DNA from: Oscillospiraceae bacterium
GTDB taxonomy: Bacteria; Bacillota; Clostridia; Saccharofermentanales; Saccharofermentanaceae
Assembly: GCA_902767145.1 (NCBI GenBank)
Contig: CACXGG010000014.1
Span: forward strand, 1-9,562
DNA: 9,562 nt
Direction of reading: 5' to 3'
Under the pieces are notes generated by a model that worked only from the letters and a program-made list of their open reading frames with translations, searched no databases and was not told where the DNA came from. Within the stretch, counting starts at the first letter, position 1; every line of letters begins with the position of its first letter. The translations under genes and the position numbers were made by a program. Shown here one piece after another: positions 1-6,747 of this stretch.

Positions 1-31
1 AATTACCATTACAATTTATTTGATGATTTCC

Positions 32-958
32 TTATCTCAGGAATCCGTTGATTATCTGCTCTTCAGCCTCCTGCTCAGTAAGTCCCAGGCTCATGAGCTT
101 ATCGAGCTGCTCGCCTGCGATCTTGCCGATGGCGGCCTCATGCACCAGCATGGCATCGACTGAATGAGCTTCCAGGGCGGGAACCGCCAGGATCTTACCG
201 CTGTCCATGATGATGGAGTCGCACTCGGTATGGCCGGAGCATGCGGCATTACCCCTGACGCACAGGTCCAGCTTCTGGTATGAGGTGTCCCTGGCTACGG
301 ATCTGGATACGACATCAGCTGATGAGCCGTCGCCGTTAAGGTCTATGTCATATGTACTCAGGGCATACTGCTCCCCGTGGGTCATGAGCCTCTCATGTAC
401 CACCATCTTGGCGCCGGCCTTAAGGTCAGCCGTGGTCTTCCTGTCAGTAGAGTCAACGCCCTTGATCTGTACCATCTCCATCTCCATATAGCTGTCTTCC
501 TCCATATGGACCTCGGTGACGGGATTGAGAAGGCGCTTTCCTTCACCTGTTCCGGAGCCGTAGTGCTTCTCAACATACTTTACTCTGGCGCCCTTGCCGA
601 TGAAGAACCTGTGGACTCCGTCATGCTGGGAATCCTGGTTTCCGCAGTTGTCGATACCGCAGCCGGCTACGATGACCACATCGGCATCCTCACCTACATA
701 GAAATCGTTATAGACCGTCTCCTTCAGGCCGCTGGCACTGATGACCACGGGAATATGGACGCTCTCCTTCTTCGTACCGGGCTTGATCCTGATGTCGATA
801 CCGCTCTTATCCTCCTTGGATACGATATCGATATTGGCAGTTGTATTCCTGCCGGCAAGCTCGCTGTTGGCCCTGAAGTTATAAGCTCCAACGGGCACTT
901 CGTGAAGATCTGCGATCTCCTCTATGAGTCTTTTCTGTATATCATCTAATCCTTTCAT
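32..958 (-). CDS. sufB: SufB/SmsB-type Fe-S cluster assembly scaffold protein
   Basis: Cytosolic scaffold on which Fe-S clusters are built, working with the SufC ATPase. The 308-residue protein is the short clostridial/archaeal type, well below the length of E. coli SufB (nearly 500 residues). Visible signatures are the cysteine-rich AGCGIDNCG at about 98-106 followed by SQHDGVHRF, a cysteine cluster at C233, C240 and C246 (CSGHTECDS), and the C-terminal PALEAHSVDAMLVHEAAIGKI region with H273-E274, matching the conserved HEA motif of SufB/SufD. The frame is open to a TTG at 979, but I chose ATG 958: a near-consensus Shine-Dalgarno (AAGGGGGTG) overlaps the sufC stop and sits about six bases upstream. 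The gap to sufC is 13 bases, so the two are one operon. Family identity is clear. Whether to name it SufB or SmsB depends on the classification used; SufD is less likely because of the cysteine motifs. Confidence 0.9.
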   Translation of the reverse strand: MKGLDDIQKRLIEEIADLHEVPVGAYNFRANSELAGRNTTANIDIVSKEDKSGIDIRIKPGTKKESVHIPVVISASGLKETVYNDFYVGEDADVVIVAGCGIDNCGNQDSQHDGVHRFFIGKGARVKYVEKHYGSGTGEGKRLLNPVTEVHMEEDSYMEMEMVQIKGVDSTDRKTTADLKAGAKMVVHERLMTHGEQYALSTYDIDLNGDGSSADVVSRSVARDTSYQKLDLCVRGNAACSGHTECDSIIMDSGKILAVPALEAHSVDAMLVHEAAIGKIAGEQLDKLMSLGLTEQEAEEQIINGFLR

Positions 959-960
959 AT

Positions 961-974
961 TCTCCACCCCCTTA
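961..974 (-). promoter_or_regulatory. Ribosome binding site that fixes the sufB start
   Basis: On the minus strand TAAGGGGGTGGAGA overlaps the sufC stop codon and leads into ATG 958. It differs by one base from AAGGAGGTG, and that base can still form a G-U pair with the anti-Shine-Dalgarno. It supports ATG 958 over the upstream in-frame TTG and suggests translational coupling of sufB to sufC. Confidence 0.75.
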
Positions 975-1700
975 ATCAAGCATCACACAGGAGCTGACAG
1001 CTGCGTCAGTTCCGAGGATATCAGGCAGCACTTCATCAACGCTGCCCTTCTTTGAGATCTTTCCTTCTGCGAGGACGACTATCTCATCAGCGATCCTAAG
1101 GATCCTCTCCTGATGGGAGATGATGACCACAGATCTGCTGTTGCTCTCCTCCCTCATCTTCTCAAAGATCCTGGTAAGGTTCTGGAAACTCCAGATATCG
1201 ATACCTGCCTCAGGCTCATCGAACAGGGCAAGCTTAGGCTCCCTGGCGAGGATAGTGGCGATCTCGATCCTCTTGAGTTCACCGCCTGAAAGGGATGCAT
1301 TCACCTCGCGGTTGATGTAATCCCTGGCACAGAGACCAACCTCGGCAAGGTATGCGCAGGCTTCATTGAACTGGATATCCTTACCGGATGCCAGCTTGAG
1401 AAGGTCGATGACCCTCAGGCCCTTGAACCTGACAGGCTGCTGAAAGGCATAGCCGATGCCCAGCTTAGCCCTCTCGGTTATGGACATATCAGTGATGTCC
1501 GTACCGTTGTAGATGATCTTTCCTGATGTAGGCTTCTTAAGGCCTGCAACGAGCTTGGCAAGAGTCGATTTTCCTCCGCCGTTAGGTCCTGTGATAACAG
1601 TAAACCTGTTGTCTTCAATGGTGAGATCCAGATCCTTGATGATCTCAAGGGACGATCCGTTCTCTTCCACTTCAAAGCTTAAACCTTTAAGTTCCAGCAT
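972..1700 (-). CDS. sufC: SufC, Fe-S cluster assembly ABC-type ATPase
   Basis: Soluble ABC-family ATPase that drives conformational change of the SufB scaffold during Fe-S cluster assembly; it is not a transporter. At 242 residues it has the normal SufC length. In order: Walker A GPNGGGKST (38-46), Q-loop FQQP (86-89), signature LSGGELKR (137-144), Walker B LALFDE ending in catalytic E162, the EPEAGID D-loop, and H-loop H196 (SHQ). The GGGKST form of Walker A and the DEPEAGID sequence are usual in clostridial and archaeal SufC. ATG 1700 has a good ribosome site (AAAGGAGA) about nine bases upstream. It is the first gene of the pair and sufB follows 13 bases after its stop. No permease or binding protein adjoins it, which supports SufC over an importer ATPase. 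Confidence 0.93.
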   Translation of the reverse strand: MLELKGLSFEVEENGSSLEIIKDLDLTIEDNRFTVITGPNGGGKSTLAKLVAGLKKPTSGKIIYNGTDITDMSITERAKLGIGYAFQQPVRFKGLRVIDLLKLASGKDIQFNEACAYLAEVGLCARDYINREVNASLSGGELKRIEIATILAREPKLALFDEPEAGIDIWSFQNLTRIFEKMREESNSRSVVIISHQERILRIADEIVVLAEGKISKKGSVDEVLPDILGTDAAVSSCVMLD

Positions 1701-1739
1701 ATATAAAGTCTCCTTTCGGAATGTATGTCATGAGCTCTC

Positions 1740-1769
1740 ATTATACCTTAACTTACTATGTTTTATAAG
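1740..1769 (-). promoter_or_regulatory. Candidate sufCB promoter
   Basis: A perfect -10 box TATAAT reads on the minus strand at 1740-1745, about 40 bases before the sufC ATG. At 17-18 bp spacing the -35 region is only TTATAA or CTTATA (1763-1769), a poor match. A weak -35 could mean activator dependence or a low basal level, but that is inference. It overlaps the inverted repeat at 1750-1771. Confidence 0.5.
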
Positions 1770-1771
1770 TT
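1750..1771. repeat. Inverted repeat AACTTA-N10-TAAGTT in the divergent promoter region
   Basis: Perfect 6-bp arms at 1750-1755 and 1766-1771, centres 16 bp apart. The right arm covers the -35 region of the sufCB promoter and abuts the -35 of the plus-strand promoter. The size and placement fit a dimeric repressor operator serving both genes, but arms this short can occur by chance in AT-rich DNA. Confidence 0.35.
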
Positions 1772-1798
1772 TTGACTTTGGTATTTTTGGTATATAAT
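1771..1798 (+). promoter_or_regulatory. Candidate promoter of the DUF4364 gene
   Basis: TTTGAC/TTGACT at 1771-1777 followed by TATAAT at 1793-1798 on the plus strand. Spacing is 15-16 bp, slightly short, unless the -10 is read as TAATAA at 1795-1800 (17 bp). The predicted transcript start near 1805 leaves an untranslated leader of roughly 28 bases, with ribosome site AGGGAGAAG at 1821-1829. Confidence 0.55.
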
Positions 1799-1832
1799 AA
1801 TTGCGGAATATGCAGAATTAAGGGAGAAGATC

Positions 1833-2378
1833 ATGTCTCATACGTCAAAGGAAGATACCAAGATACACATCCTGTATCTCGTCAAGAACGCACCCGGCGT
1901 AAGCTACCAGATGCTCCTGGACAAGTGCATGGAGTCGCTCTATATCGATTTTTTCACCTTCTCACAGGTCTATGACGAGCTCATCGCAGGAAACCTCATG
2001 GACAAGGAGACCGAGGATACCGGCACCGGCGAGGTGGTGGGCATCAACGAGACCCTGAAGATAACCAAGGGCGGTGAAGCCATCCTGGAGGATGTGGAGG
2101 AGACCCTGAACCTCAAGGTCCTGGGCTATCTCAAGAAGGCTGCCGGGGAGCTCAAGTCCGCCGTGGAGGACATGAACTCCGTAAAGGCTTTTGCAGTTCC
2201 CTCCCCGGATGAGGACGGTACATATACCGTTACCCTTTCATCCACCAAGGGCGGCAGGGATTTCCATACATCCTTCAAGGTATCAGGCCGTGAGATGGCT
2301 GAAGTGGTATGCCGGAACTGGAGAAATAACTCCGCCAAGGCATGCAGTACTTTCATGGATGAACTCCTGAAGATGTAA
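1833..2378 (+). CDS. DUF4364 family protein (winged-helix-like, function unknown)
   Basis: The 181-residue protein matches my memory of DUF4364, a family found mainly in Clostridia. Family-like features: an N-terminal segment (about 8-55) with the helix pattern of a winged-helix domain (IHILYLV, then a short loop and FFTFSQVYDELIAGNLM), a TLKITKGGEAILE turn at about 74-86 resembling a wing and following helix, and a C-terminal alpha/beta part (about 130-181) with YTVTLSS and an EVVCRNWRNNSAK segment. Cysteines are at 32, 160 and 171. There is no signal peptide or membrane segment, so it should be cytosolic. The start ATG has a good ribosome site (AGGGAGAAG). It is transcribed divergently from sufCB across 132 bases. 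A DNA-binding role is an inference from fold-like pattern and position; no target is known to me. Family assignment is likely, function is open. Confidence 0.78.
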   Translation: MSHTSKEDTKIHILYLVKNAPGVSYQMLLDKCMESLYIDFFTFSQVYDELIAGNLMDKETEDTGTGEVVGINETLKITKGGEAILEDVEETLNLKVLGYLKKAAGELKSAVEDMNSVKAFAVPSPDEDGTYTVTLSSTKGGRDFHTSFKVSGREMAEVVCRNWRNNSAKACSTFMDELLKM

Positions 2379-2412
2379 CCCTCTTATATTTATATAATAA
2401 ATAATTTTTGAA

Positions 2413-2441
2413 GTGACAGTGGGCTCTTTTCGCCTTATAAT
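2413..2441 (+). promoter_or_regulatory. Promoter of the amino-acid ABC importer operon
   Basis: GTGACA at 2413-2418 (five of six consensus bases) and a perfect TATAAT at 2436-2441 are separated by exactly 17 bp. The start of transcription would be near 2448, about 37 bases before the ATG at 2485. No riboswitch or attenuator fits in that leader. Confidence 0.7.
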
Positions 2442-2468
2442 GTAATTTGTGATTTTTATAGATCAGGC

Positions 2469-2475
2469 AAAGGAG
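2469..2475 (+). promoter_or_regulatory. Ribosome binding site that fixes the binding-protein start
   Basis: AAAGGAG lies nine bases before ATG 2485. The open frame extends back to a GTG at 2449, but that codon has no ribosome site, lies at the predicted transcript start, and would place 12 residues including acidic ones ahead of a clean lipoprotein signal peptide. Confidence 0.8.
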
Positions 2476-2484
2476 AGAATTATT

Positions 2485-3288
2485 ATGAAGAAGACTTTTA
2501 CAAAAGTCCTGTCACTCGTTCTCGTAGCATGCATGGGTTTCGCTTTTGCAGCATGCTCCGGTTCTGACAAGGACGACGCTGCCGCTTCCGGTTCAGCTTC
2601 TTTCTCAACAGTCGAAGAGGGCAAGCTCATCATGGCTACCAACGCTTTCTTCCCTCCCTACGAGTACTATGACGGTGATACTATCACAGGTATCGACGTA
2701 GAGATCGCAGATGCTGTTGCAGAAAAGCTCGGTCTTGAGCTCGTTATCGTTGACATCGAGTTCGATTCCATCATCGCAGGCGTTCAGACAAACAAGTATG
2801 ACATCGGATGTGCAGGTATGACAGTTACAGAGGAGAGACTTCAGTCTGTTAACTTCACAACACCTTATGCTACAGGTATCCAGTCCATCATCGTAGCAGA
2901 GGGTTCACCCATCACTGATGTCGATGCTCTCATCAACGGCGACTATGTAGTAGGTGTTCAGCAGGGAACAACAGGTGACATCTACATGACTGACGACGTT
3001 GGAGAAGACAGGATCGAGCGTTTCAACAAGGGTGCTGACGCAGTCCTCGCTCTTACAAACGGACAGATCGACGCAGTCTGCATCGACAACCAGCCCGCTC
3101 AGGCTTTCGTTGCTGCTAACGACGGACTTACCATCCTCGAGACTCCTTACACAGAAGAGGATTACGCTATGTGCCTCAACAAGGAAAACGAAGAGCTCCT
3201 CAACGCTATCAACGATGCACTTGCTGAGCTTACAGAAGACGGAACCATCGACGCTATCATCGAGAAGTACATCCCTTCTGAAGGCTGA
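2485..3288 (+). CDS. Amino-acid ABC transporter substrate-binding lipoprotein (SBP family 3)
   Basis: Extracytoplasmic receptor that captures a polar amino acid and delivers it to the membrane permease. The 267-residue precursor has a lipoprotein signal peptide: basic MKKTFTK, hydrophobic core, and lipobox FAAC with lipidated Cys24, followed by a Ser/Ala/Asp-rich linker. The mature domain shows bacterial family 3 features: FFPPYEYYDGDTITGIDVEIA (about 56-75), DSIIAGVQTNKYDIGCAGMT (94-113), EERLQSVNFTTPY (116-128) with R118 at the position that usually binds the ligand carboxylate, GVQQGTTGD in the second lobe, and AVCIDNQPA at the return hinge. Ligand specificity (Gln, Arg, His or cystine type) cannot be settled by eye. 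It is the first gene of the importer operon and is separated from the permease by a strong hairpin, which fits receptor excess over membrane subunits. Confidence 0.93.
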   Translation: MKKTFTKVLSLVLVACMGFAFAACSGSDKDDAAASGSASFSTVEEGKLIMATNAFFPPYEYYDGDTITGIDVEIADAVAEKLGLELVIVDIEFDSIIAGVQTNKYDIGCAGMTVTEERLQSVNFTTPYATGIQSIIVAEGSPITDVDALINGDYVVGVQQGTTGDIYMTDDVGEDRIERFNKGADAVLALTNGQIDAVCIDNQPAQAFVAANDGLTILETPYTEEDYAMCLNKENEELLNAINDALAELTEDGTIDAIIEKYIPSEG

Positions 3289-3311
3289 TAACAATTAAAG
3301 AATTAGCTGTC

Positions 3312-3346
3312 AAAGGCGGAAATAGTTTTCTTATTTCCGCCTTTTT
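3312..3346 (+). terminator. Intrinsic terminator or stability hairpin inside the ABC importer operon
   Basis: A perfect 13-bp stem (AAAGGCGGAAATA at 3312-3324 with TATTTCCGCCTTT at 3332-3344), a seven-base loop, and a run of five T at 3342-3346 follow the binding-protein stop by 24 bases. I see no promoter in the 25 bases before the permease, so permease and ATPase probably rely on read-through. The stem would also protect the 3' end of the binding-protein mRNA. Confidence 0.85.
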
Positions 3347-3371
3347 CAATCTTTCAATACGGAGATCAAAA

Positions 3372-4169
3372 ATGTATCTTTATCTTTCGATAGAAGACTG
3401 GCTCAGAAGCTTAAAAGACCAGTTCTATCTAAACTTCATAGACGATGACCGCTATATGTACATCGTCAAGGGACTTGGAGTAACTCTGGAAGTAACTTTC
3501 TTCGCAGTGCTCCTTGGTATAGCCCTGGGCATCCTGGTAGCCATCATCAGGTCGACTTATGACAAGATCGGCAAGGAGGCACTGGATGACTGGAAAAACT
3601 ACAGCCGTGGCAACAAAAGCCTGCGGAATATCTGGAAAGGTTTTCTCACCTGGTCCCTCTGGTTCTGGGATCAGATCTGCAGGCTCTATCTTACGGTCAT
3701 AAGAGGAACCCCTGTAGTCATCCAGCTGATGATCGCATATTTCATCATCTTTGCATCGTCAAACAATAAGGTATTGATCGCCATCCTGGCCTTTGGTATC
3801 AACTCCGGAGCTTATGTAGCCGAGATCGTAAGATCAGGTATCATGAGTATCGACAACGGACAGTTCGAGGCCGGCCGTTCTCTTGGATTTAACTATATCC
3901 AGACAATGGCTTACATCATCATCCCCCAGGCATTTAAGAATATCCTTCCTGCACTGGCCAACGAATTCATCGTCCTCATCAAGGAGACATCCGTCTCAGG
4001 TTACGTAGGACTTCAGGACATGACAAAGGGCGGAGACATCATAAGGAGCCGCACATATTCGGCATTCATGCCCCTTATCGCTGTTGCTGCTATCTATCTC
4101 ATCATCGTCATGTTCTTCAGTAAACTTGTAACGATGCTTGAAAGGAGGCTGAGAAACAGTGAACGATAA
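3372..4169 (+). CDS. Amino-acid ABC transporter permease (HisM/GlnP type)
   Basis: Inner-membrane subunit that forms the translocation path of the importer. The 265-residue protein carries the family landmarks: first helix about 38-60 ([16 protein letters not shown]), RGTPVVIQL at 111-119, a helix at about 133-150, the cytoplasmic EAA loop [10 protein letters not shown]...IIIPQA at about 167-187 that docks onto the ATPase, [11 protein letters not shown], and a last helix at about 233-250. Family members are usually near 215-230 residues; the excess lies in the first cytoplasmic loop (about 63-105), a Trp-rich, charged stretch with [17 protein letters not shown] 3372 has GGAG seven bases upstream. 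Its 3' end overlaps the ATPase start by 11 bases, so the two are probably translated in coupled fashion. Confidence 0.92.
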   Translation: MYLYLSIEDWLRSLKDQFYLNFIDDDRYMYIVKGLGVTLEVTFFAVLLGIALGILVAIIRSTYDKIGKEALDDWKNYSRGNKSLRNIWKGFLTWSLWFWDQICRLYLTVIRGTPVVIQLMIAYFIIFASSNNKVLIAILAFGINSGAYVAEIVRSGIMSIDNGQFEAGRSLGFNYIQTMAYIIIPQAFKNILPALANEFIVLIKETSVSGYVGLQDMTKGGDIIRSRTYSAFMPLIAVAAIYLIIVMFFSKLVTMLERRLRNSER

Positions 4170-4902
4170 TGTACTGATCAGGGTAAATGATCTTAAAAAG
4201 CACTATAACAACGGAGCGATCAAAGCGCTGGACGGCATCTCTACCACCATCAGCAAGGGTGAGGTAGTAGTAGTCATCGGTCCTTCAGGTTCCGGTAAGT
4301 CCACTTTCCTCCGTTCACTAAATCTTCTCGAAAAGCCCACAGGCGGCACCATCGAGTTTGAGGGACAGGATATCACATCAAGCAAGACGGACATCAATAA
4401 GCTCCGCATGAAGATGGGTATGGTGTTCCAGCACTTTAATCTCTTCCCTCATCTCTCCATATTGGAAAACATGACCATAGCCCCCAGAAAACTCCTTAAG
4501 ATGAGCAAGGCAGATGCAGAGGCTGAAGCTAAGAGACTTCTGGACAAGGTAGCACTGGGAGACCGTGCAAACGCCTATCCCAGCCAGCTGTCAGGCGGAC
4601 AGAAGCAGAGGATCGCCATCGTAAGAGCCCTCTGTATGAAGCCTGACGTGCTCCTTTTCGACGAGCCCACATCAGCTCTGGACCCTGAGATGGTCGGCGA
4701 AGTTCTGGACGTTATGAAGGATCTGGCAAGGGACGGCATGACCATGGTAGTAGTAACCCACGAGATGGGATTTGCAAAAGAAGTCGGAACAAGGGTCATC
4801 TTTATGGATGGCGGCCAGATCATCGAGGAGGGAACTCCGGATGAGATATTCGATAATCCGTCCAACGAGAGGCTCAGGACATTCCTGGCAAAAGTCCTCT
4901 GA
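4159..4902 (+). CDS. Amino-acid ABC transporter ATP-binding protein (GlnQ/HisP type)
   Basis: Cytoplasmic ATPase that powers the importer. At 247 residues it is full length, with Walker [10 protein letters not shown] (41-49), Q-loop Q91 in [10 protein letters not shown], signature LSGGQKQR (144-151), Walker B VLLFDEP ending in E169, D-loop SALD (172-175) and H-loop H201. The FNLFPHLS sequence after the Q-loop and the [12 protein letters not shown] tail are typical of the polar amino-acid uptake subfamily. The start is GTG, chosen because AAAGGAGG at 4141-4148 lies ten bases upstream and no ATG fits before the first strand. It is the last gene of the operon and is followed by a terminator. Confidence 0.94.
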   Translation: MNDNVLIRVNDLKKHYNNGAIKALDGISTTISKGEVVVVIGPSGSGKSTFLRSLNLLEKPTGGTIEFEGQDITSSKTDINKLRMKMGMVFQHFNLFPHLSILENMTIAPRKLLKMSKADAEAEAKRLLDKVALGDRANAYPSQLSGGQKQRIAIVRALCMKPDVLLFDEPTSALDPEMVGEVLDVMKDLARDGMTMVVVTHEMGFAKEVGTRVIFMDGGQIIEEGTPDEIFDNPSNERLRTFLAKVL

Positions 4903-4931
4903 TCACAGGAACAAAAAAATAAGCAAAATAA

Positions 4932-4961
4932 AAATGCTCCGATCCCCAATTCGGAGCATTT
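4932..4961. terminator. Bidirectional intrinsic terminator between the ABC importer and obg
   Basis: Perfect 11-bp stem AAATGCTCCGA (4932-4942) with TCGGAGCATTT (4951-4961) around an eight-base loop. On the plus strand it ends the importer operon with only a short T-rich tail. On the minus strand the stem is followed by TTTTTATTTTG, a better tail, so it should efficiently stop transcription coming from obg, about 120 bases after the obg stop. Confidence 0.85.
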
Positions 4962-5082
4962 AGTTTTACAAACTCATTTAACAAGAAGAACTTATCCAGT
5001 TGTCTTTCTTTTTCAACTTAAGTATACATAAATGTTACGGAGTAAATATGAATATTTGTTAATAAATTGTTAATTGATATTA
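4962..5082. other. AT-rich intergenic stretch after the obg stop
   Basis: This convergent gap holds no credible gene. It is AT-rich and contains two exact copies of TTGTTAAT (5056-5063 and 5067-5074, 11 bp apart) and an imperfect hairpin at 4991-5022 (CTTA and AGTTG pairing with CAACT and TAAG, three-base bulge). On the minus strand it forms the obg 3' untranslated region ahead of the terminator at 4932-4961. Confidence 0.5.
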
Positions 5083-6360
5083 TCACTCCACATAGTCGAA
5101 TTCCAGGTCGCCGATACGCACTGTATCGCCTTCCTTTATGCCCGCTTCCTTAAGGGCTTCGATGACTCCCGCGTTGATCATGGAACGCTGGAAATAGGAC
5201 ATGGAATTCGGGTCATCGAAGTTGGTGGATTCCATGGTGACCTTAGCCCATGTACCGGTGATCTCGAAGGCACCGTCATCAGATCTTTCGATCCTGAACT
5301 GCTCCTCCTTCTCGAACCTGTAGATCTTCTCCTCAGACTCCAGTTCATCGTGGAGCACTGCAGGGGGAAGCTTACTTACGAGCTCAGTCACCTTATCGGT
5401 GAGTTCCTTGATACCGATCCTGGCTGCGGCACTGATGACGAACACGTCCTCAAATCCCTGAGCCTTCACCTCTTCAACGAACATCTCCACCTCTTCATCA
5501 GTAGCGTCGTCGCACTTGTTGGCAACTACGACCTGGGGCCTTTCAGCCAGCTTGCTGTTGAACTGCAGGAGCTCGTCATTGATGGAATTAAAGTCATCGA
5601 TGGGGTCCCTGCCGTCCTTGGAAGAGACGTCCACCACGTGGATAAGGAGCCTGGTCCTCTCGATATGTCTCAGGAAGTCATGGCCGAGGCCTGCCCCCTC
5701 GTGGGCGTTTTCGATGATACCCGGGATATCAGCGATAACAAATGATGTATCGAAGTCCTGTACCACGCCGAGAACGGGCTCGAGGGTGGTGAAGGGATAA
5801 TCTGCGATCTTGGGCTTGGCCTTTGTCATAACGGACAGCAGAGTGGATTTACCGGCATTGGGATAACCTACAAGGCCCACGTCTGCAATGAGCTTGAGCT
5901 CGATAAAAAGTTCCTTCTCCTCACCGGGATAACCTGCCCTGGCAAACTGGGGAGCCTGTCTTACGGCATTGGCATAATGCATATTTCCAAGTCCGCCCTT
6001 ACCGCCTCTTGCGATAATGACTTCCTGCTTATCCTCGGTAAAATCCGCCAGGATCTTTCCGGTCTCGGCATCCTTTATGAGCGTACCTACAGGAACGGCG
6101 ATCCTTAAGTCCTCGCCGCCCTTGCCGTACATCTTGCGGTTCATGCCCTTGGCACCGTCCTGGGCCACGAACTTATGCTTGAACCTGAAGCTCTGAAGGG
6201 TACTTATCTTGGCCACGGCAACGAAAACAACGTCACCGCCCTTGCCTCCGTCACCGCCGTCAGGTCCGCCGTTAGTGACGAACTTCTCGGTGTGGAAAGA
6301 GACGCAGCCAGGGCCGCCGTCACCTGCCTTAACATAGATCTTTGCGTGATCGATAAACAT
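5083..6360 (-). CDS. obg: Obg/CgtA ribosome-assembly GTPase
   Basis: Essential GTPase that binds the 50S subunit during late assembly and links it to nucleotide status. The 425-residue protein has all three domains. The glycine-rich Obg domain (about 1-158) begins MFIDHAKIYVKAGDGG and contains GGPDGGDGGKGGDVVF. The GTPase domain (about 159-333) has G1 GYPNAGKST (165-173), G2 FTTLEP (190-195), G3 DIPG (211-214) followed by IIENAHEGAGLGHDFL, G4 NKCD (281-284) and G5 SAA (310-312). The C-terminal OCT domain (about 345-425) contains MSYFQRSMINAGVIEAL. ATG 6360 matches the universal Obg start; the ribosome site is weak (AGGGAAAG about 12 bases upstream). It follows rpmA in the common rplU-prp-rpmA-obg order but is separated from it by an intrinsic terminator. 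Confidence 0.97.
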   Translation of the reverse strand: MFIDHAKIYVKAGDGGPGCVSFHTEKFVTNGGPDGGDGGKGGDVVFVAVAKISTLQSFRFKHKFVAQDGAKGMNRKMYGKGGEDLRIAVPVGTLIKDAETGKILADFTEDKQEVIIARGGKGGLGNMHYANAVRQAPQFARAGYPGEEKELFIELKLIADVGLVGYPNAGKSTLLSVMTKAKPKIADYPFTTLEPVLGVVQDFDTSFVIADIPGIIENAHEGAGLGHDFLRHIERTRLLIHVVDVSSKDGRDPIDDFNSINDELLQFNSKLAERPQVVVANKCDDATDEEVEMFVEEVKAQGFEDVFVISAAARIGIKELTDKVTELVSKLPPAVLHDELESEEKIYRFEKEEQFRIERSDDGAFEITGTWAKVTMESTNFDDPNSMSYFQRSMINAGVIEALKEAGIKEGDTVRIGDLEFDYVE

Positions 6361-6383
6361 AACTTCAATTCTTTCCCTGAAAT

Positions 6384-6421
6384 AAAAAACGAGGCTGCCT
6401 CATATTATAAGACAGCCTCGT
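6384..6421 (-). terminator. Intrinsic terminator between rpmA and obg
   Basis: Read on the minus strand, CGAGGCTG and CAGCCTCG (arms 6413-6420 and 6390-6397) form an 8-bp stem, extendable by an A-T pair outside and two pairs inside past a mismatch. A run of six T follows immediately (6384-6389). It begins 25 bases after the rpmA stop. obg would therefore be expressed by partial read-through or from its own promoter. Confidence 0.82.
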
Positions 6422-6445
6422 GATCATCTTTTACCTGAAACAGGA

Positions 6446-6727
6446 TCACTCAACGGGATAAACGCTGACCTGCTTCTTGTCCCTGCCCAGACGCTCGTAC
6501 TTAACTCTACCGTCGATCTTGGTAAAGAGTGTATCGTCAGATCCGATTCCTACGTTCTTACCGGGATGGATCTTTGTGCCGCGCTGTCTTACAAGGATGT
6601 TACCTGCGATAACAAGCTGTCCGTCGCCCTTCTTAGCTCCAAGTCTCTTGGATTCTGAGTCACGTCCGTTCTTGGTCGAACCCATACCTTTCTTATGAGC
6701 GAAGAGCTGTAAATTCATCTTAAGCAT
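6446..6727 (-). CDS. rpmA: 50S ribosomal protein L27 with cleavable N-terminal extension
   Basis: Large-subunit protein whose N-terminus reaches toward the peptidyl transferase centre. The 93-residue precursor has the Firmicute-type leader MLKMNLQLF before [20 protein letters not shown]. The mature start AHKK corresponds to the start of E. coli L27 after its initiator Met, so cleavage is expected between F9 and A10, as established for S. aureus L27. The rest ([22 protein letters not shown], then [11 protein letters not shown]) is canonical and full length. ATG 6727 has a strong ribosome site (TGGAGGTG) about six bases upstream. The gene for the processing protease Prp ends 20 bases upstream, placing enzyme and substrate on one transcript. 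Confidence 0.97.
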   Translation of the reverse strand: MLKMNLQLFAHKKGMGSTKNGRDSESKRLGAKKGDGQLVIAGNILVRQRGTKIHPGKNVGIGSDDTLFTKIDGRVKYERLGRDKKQVSVYPVE

Positions 6728-6747
6728 AGCTTACACCTCCATGTGTC

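Noticed and set aside
377..949. 190-residue plus-strand open frame antisense to sufB
   Set aside because: The complementary SufB protein carries all conserved motifs, while this frame shows none and lacks a plausible start signal.
959..979. Upstream TTG start for sufB, overlapping sufC
   Set aside because: It would put the near-perfect Shine-Dalgarno inside the coding sequence. ATG 958 is ideally spaced from that site.
2379..2412. Possible terminator after the DUF4364 gene
   Set aside because: The stretch is AT-only apart from a few bases. TTATAT/ATATAA can pair around two bases but has no GC content, so I do not call it a terminator.
2449..2484. GTG start giving a 12-residue extension of the binding protein
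   Set aside because: It lies at the predicted transcription start, lacks a ribosome site, and would place non-signal residues before an intact lipoprotein signal peptide.
5074..5745. 223-residue plus-strand open frame antisense to obg
   Set aside because: It lies almost entirely within a fully conserved Obg coding region, and no ribosome site or domain is visible.
6420..6449. Possible anti-terminator hairpin GTGATC/GATCAC overlapping the rpmA stop
   Set aside because: Six base pairs with a long loop, sharing only one base with the terminator arm, so it is not a convincing competing structure.
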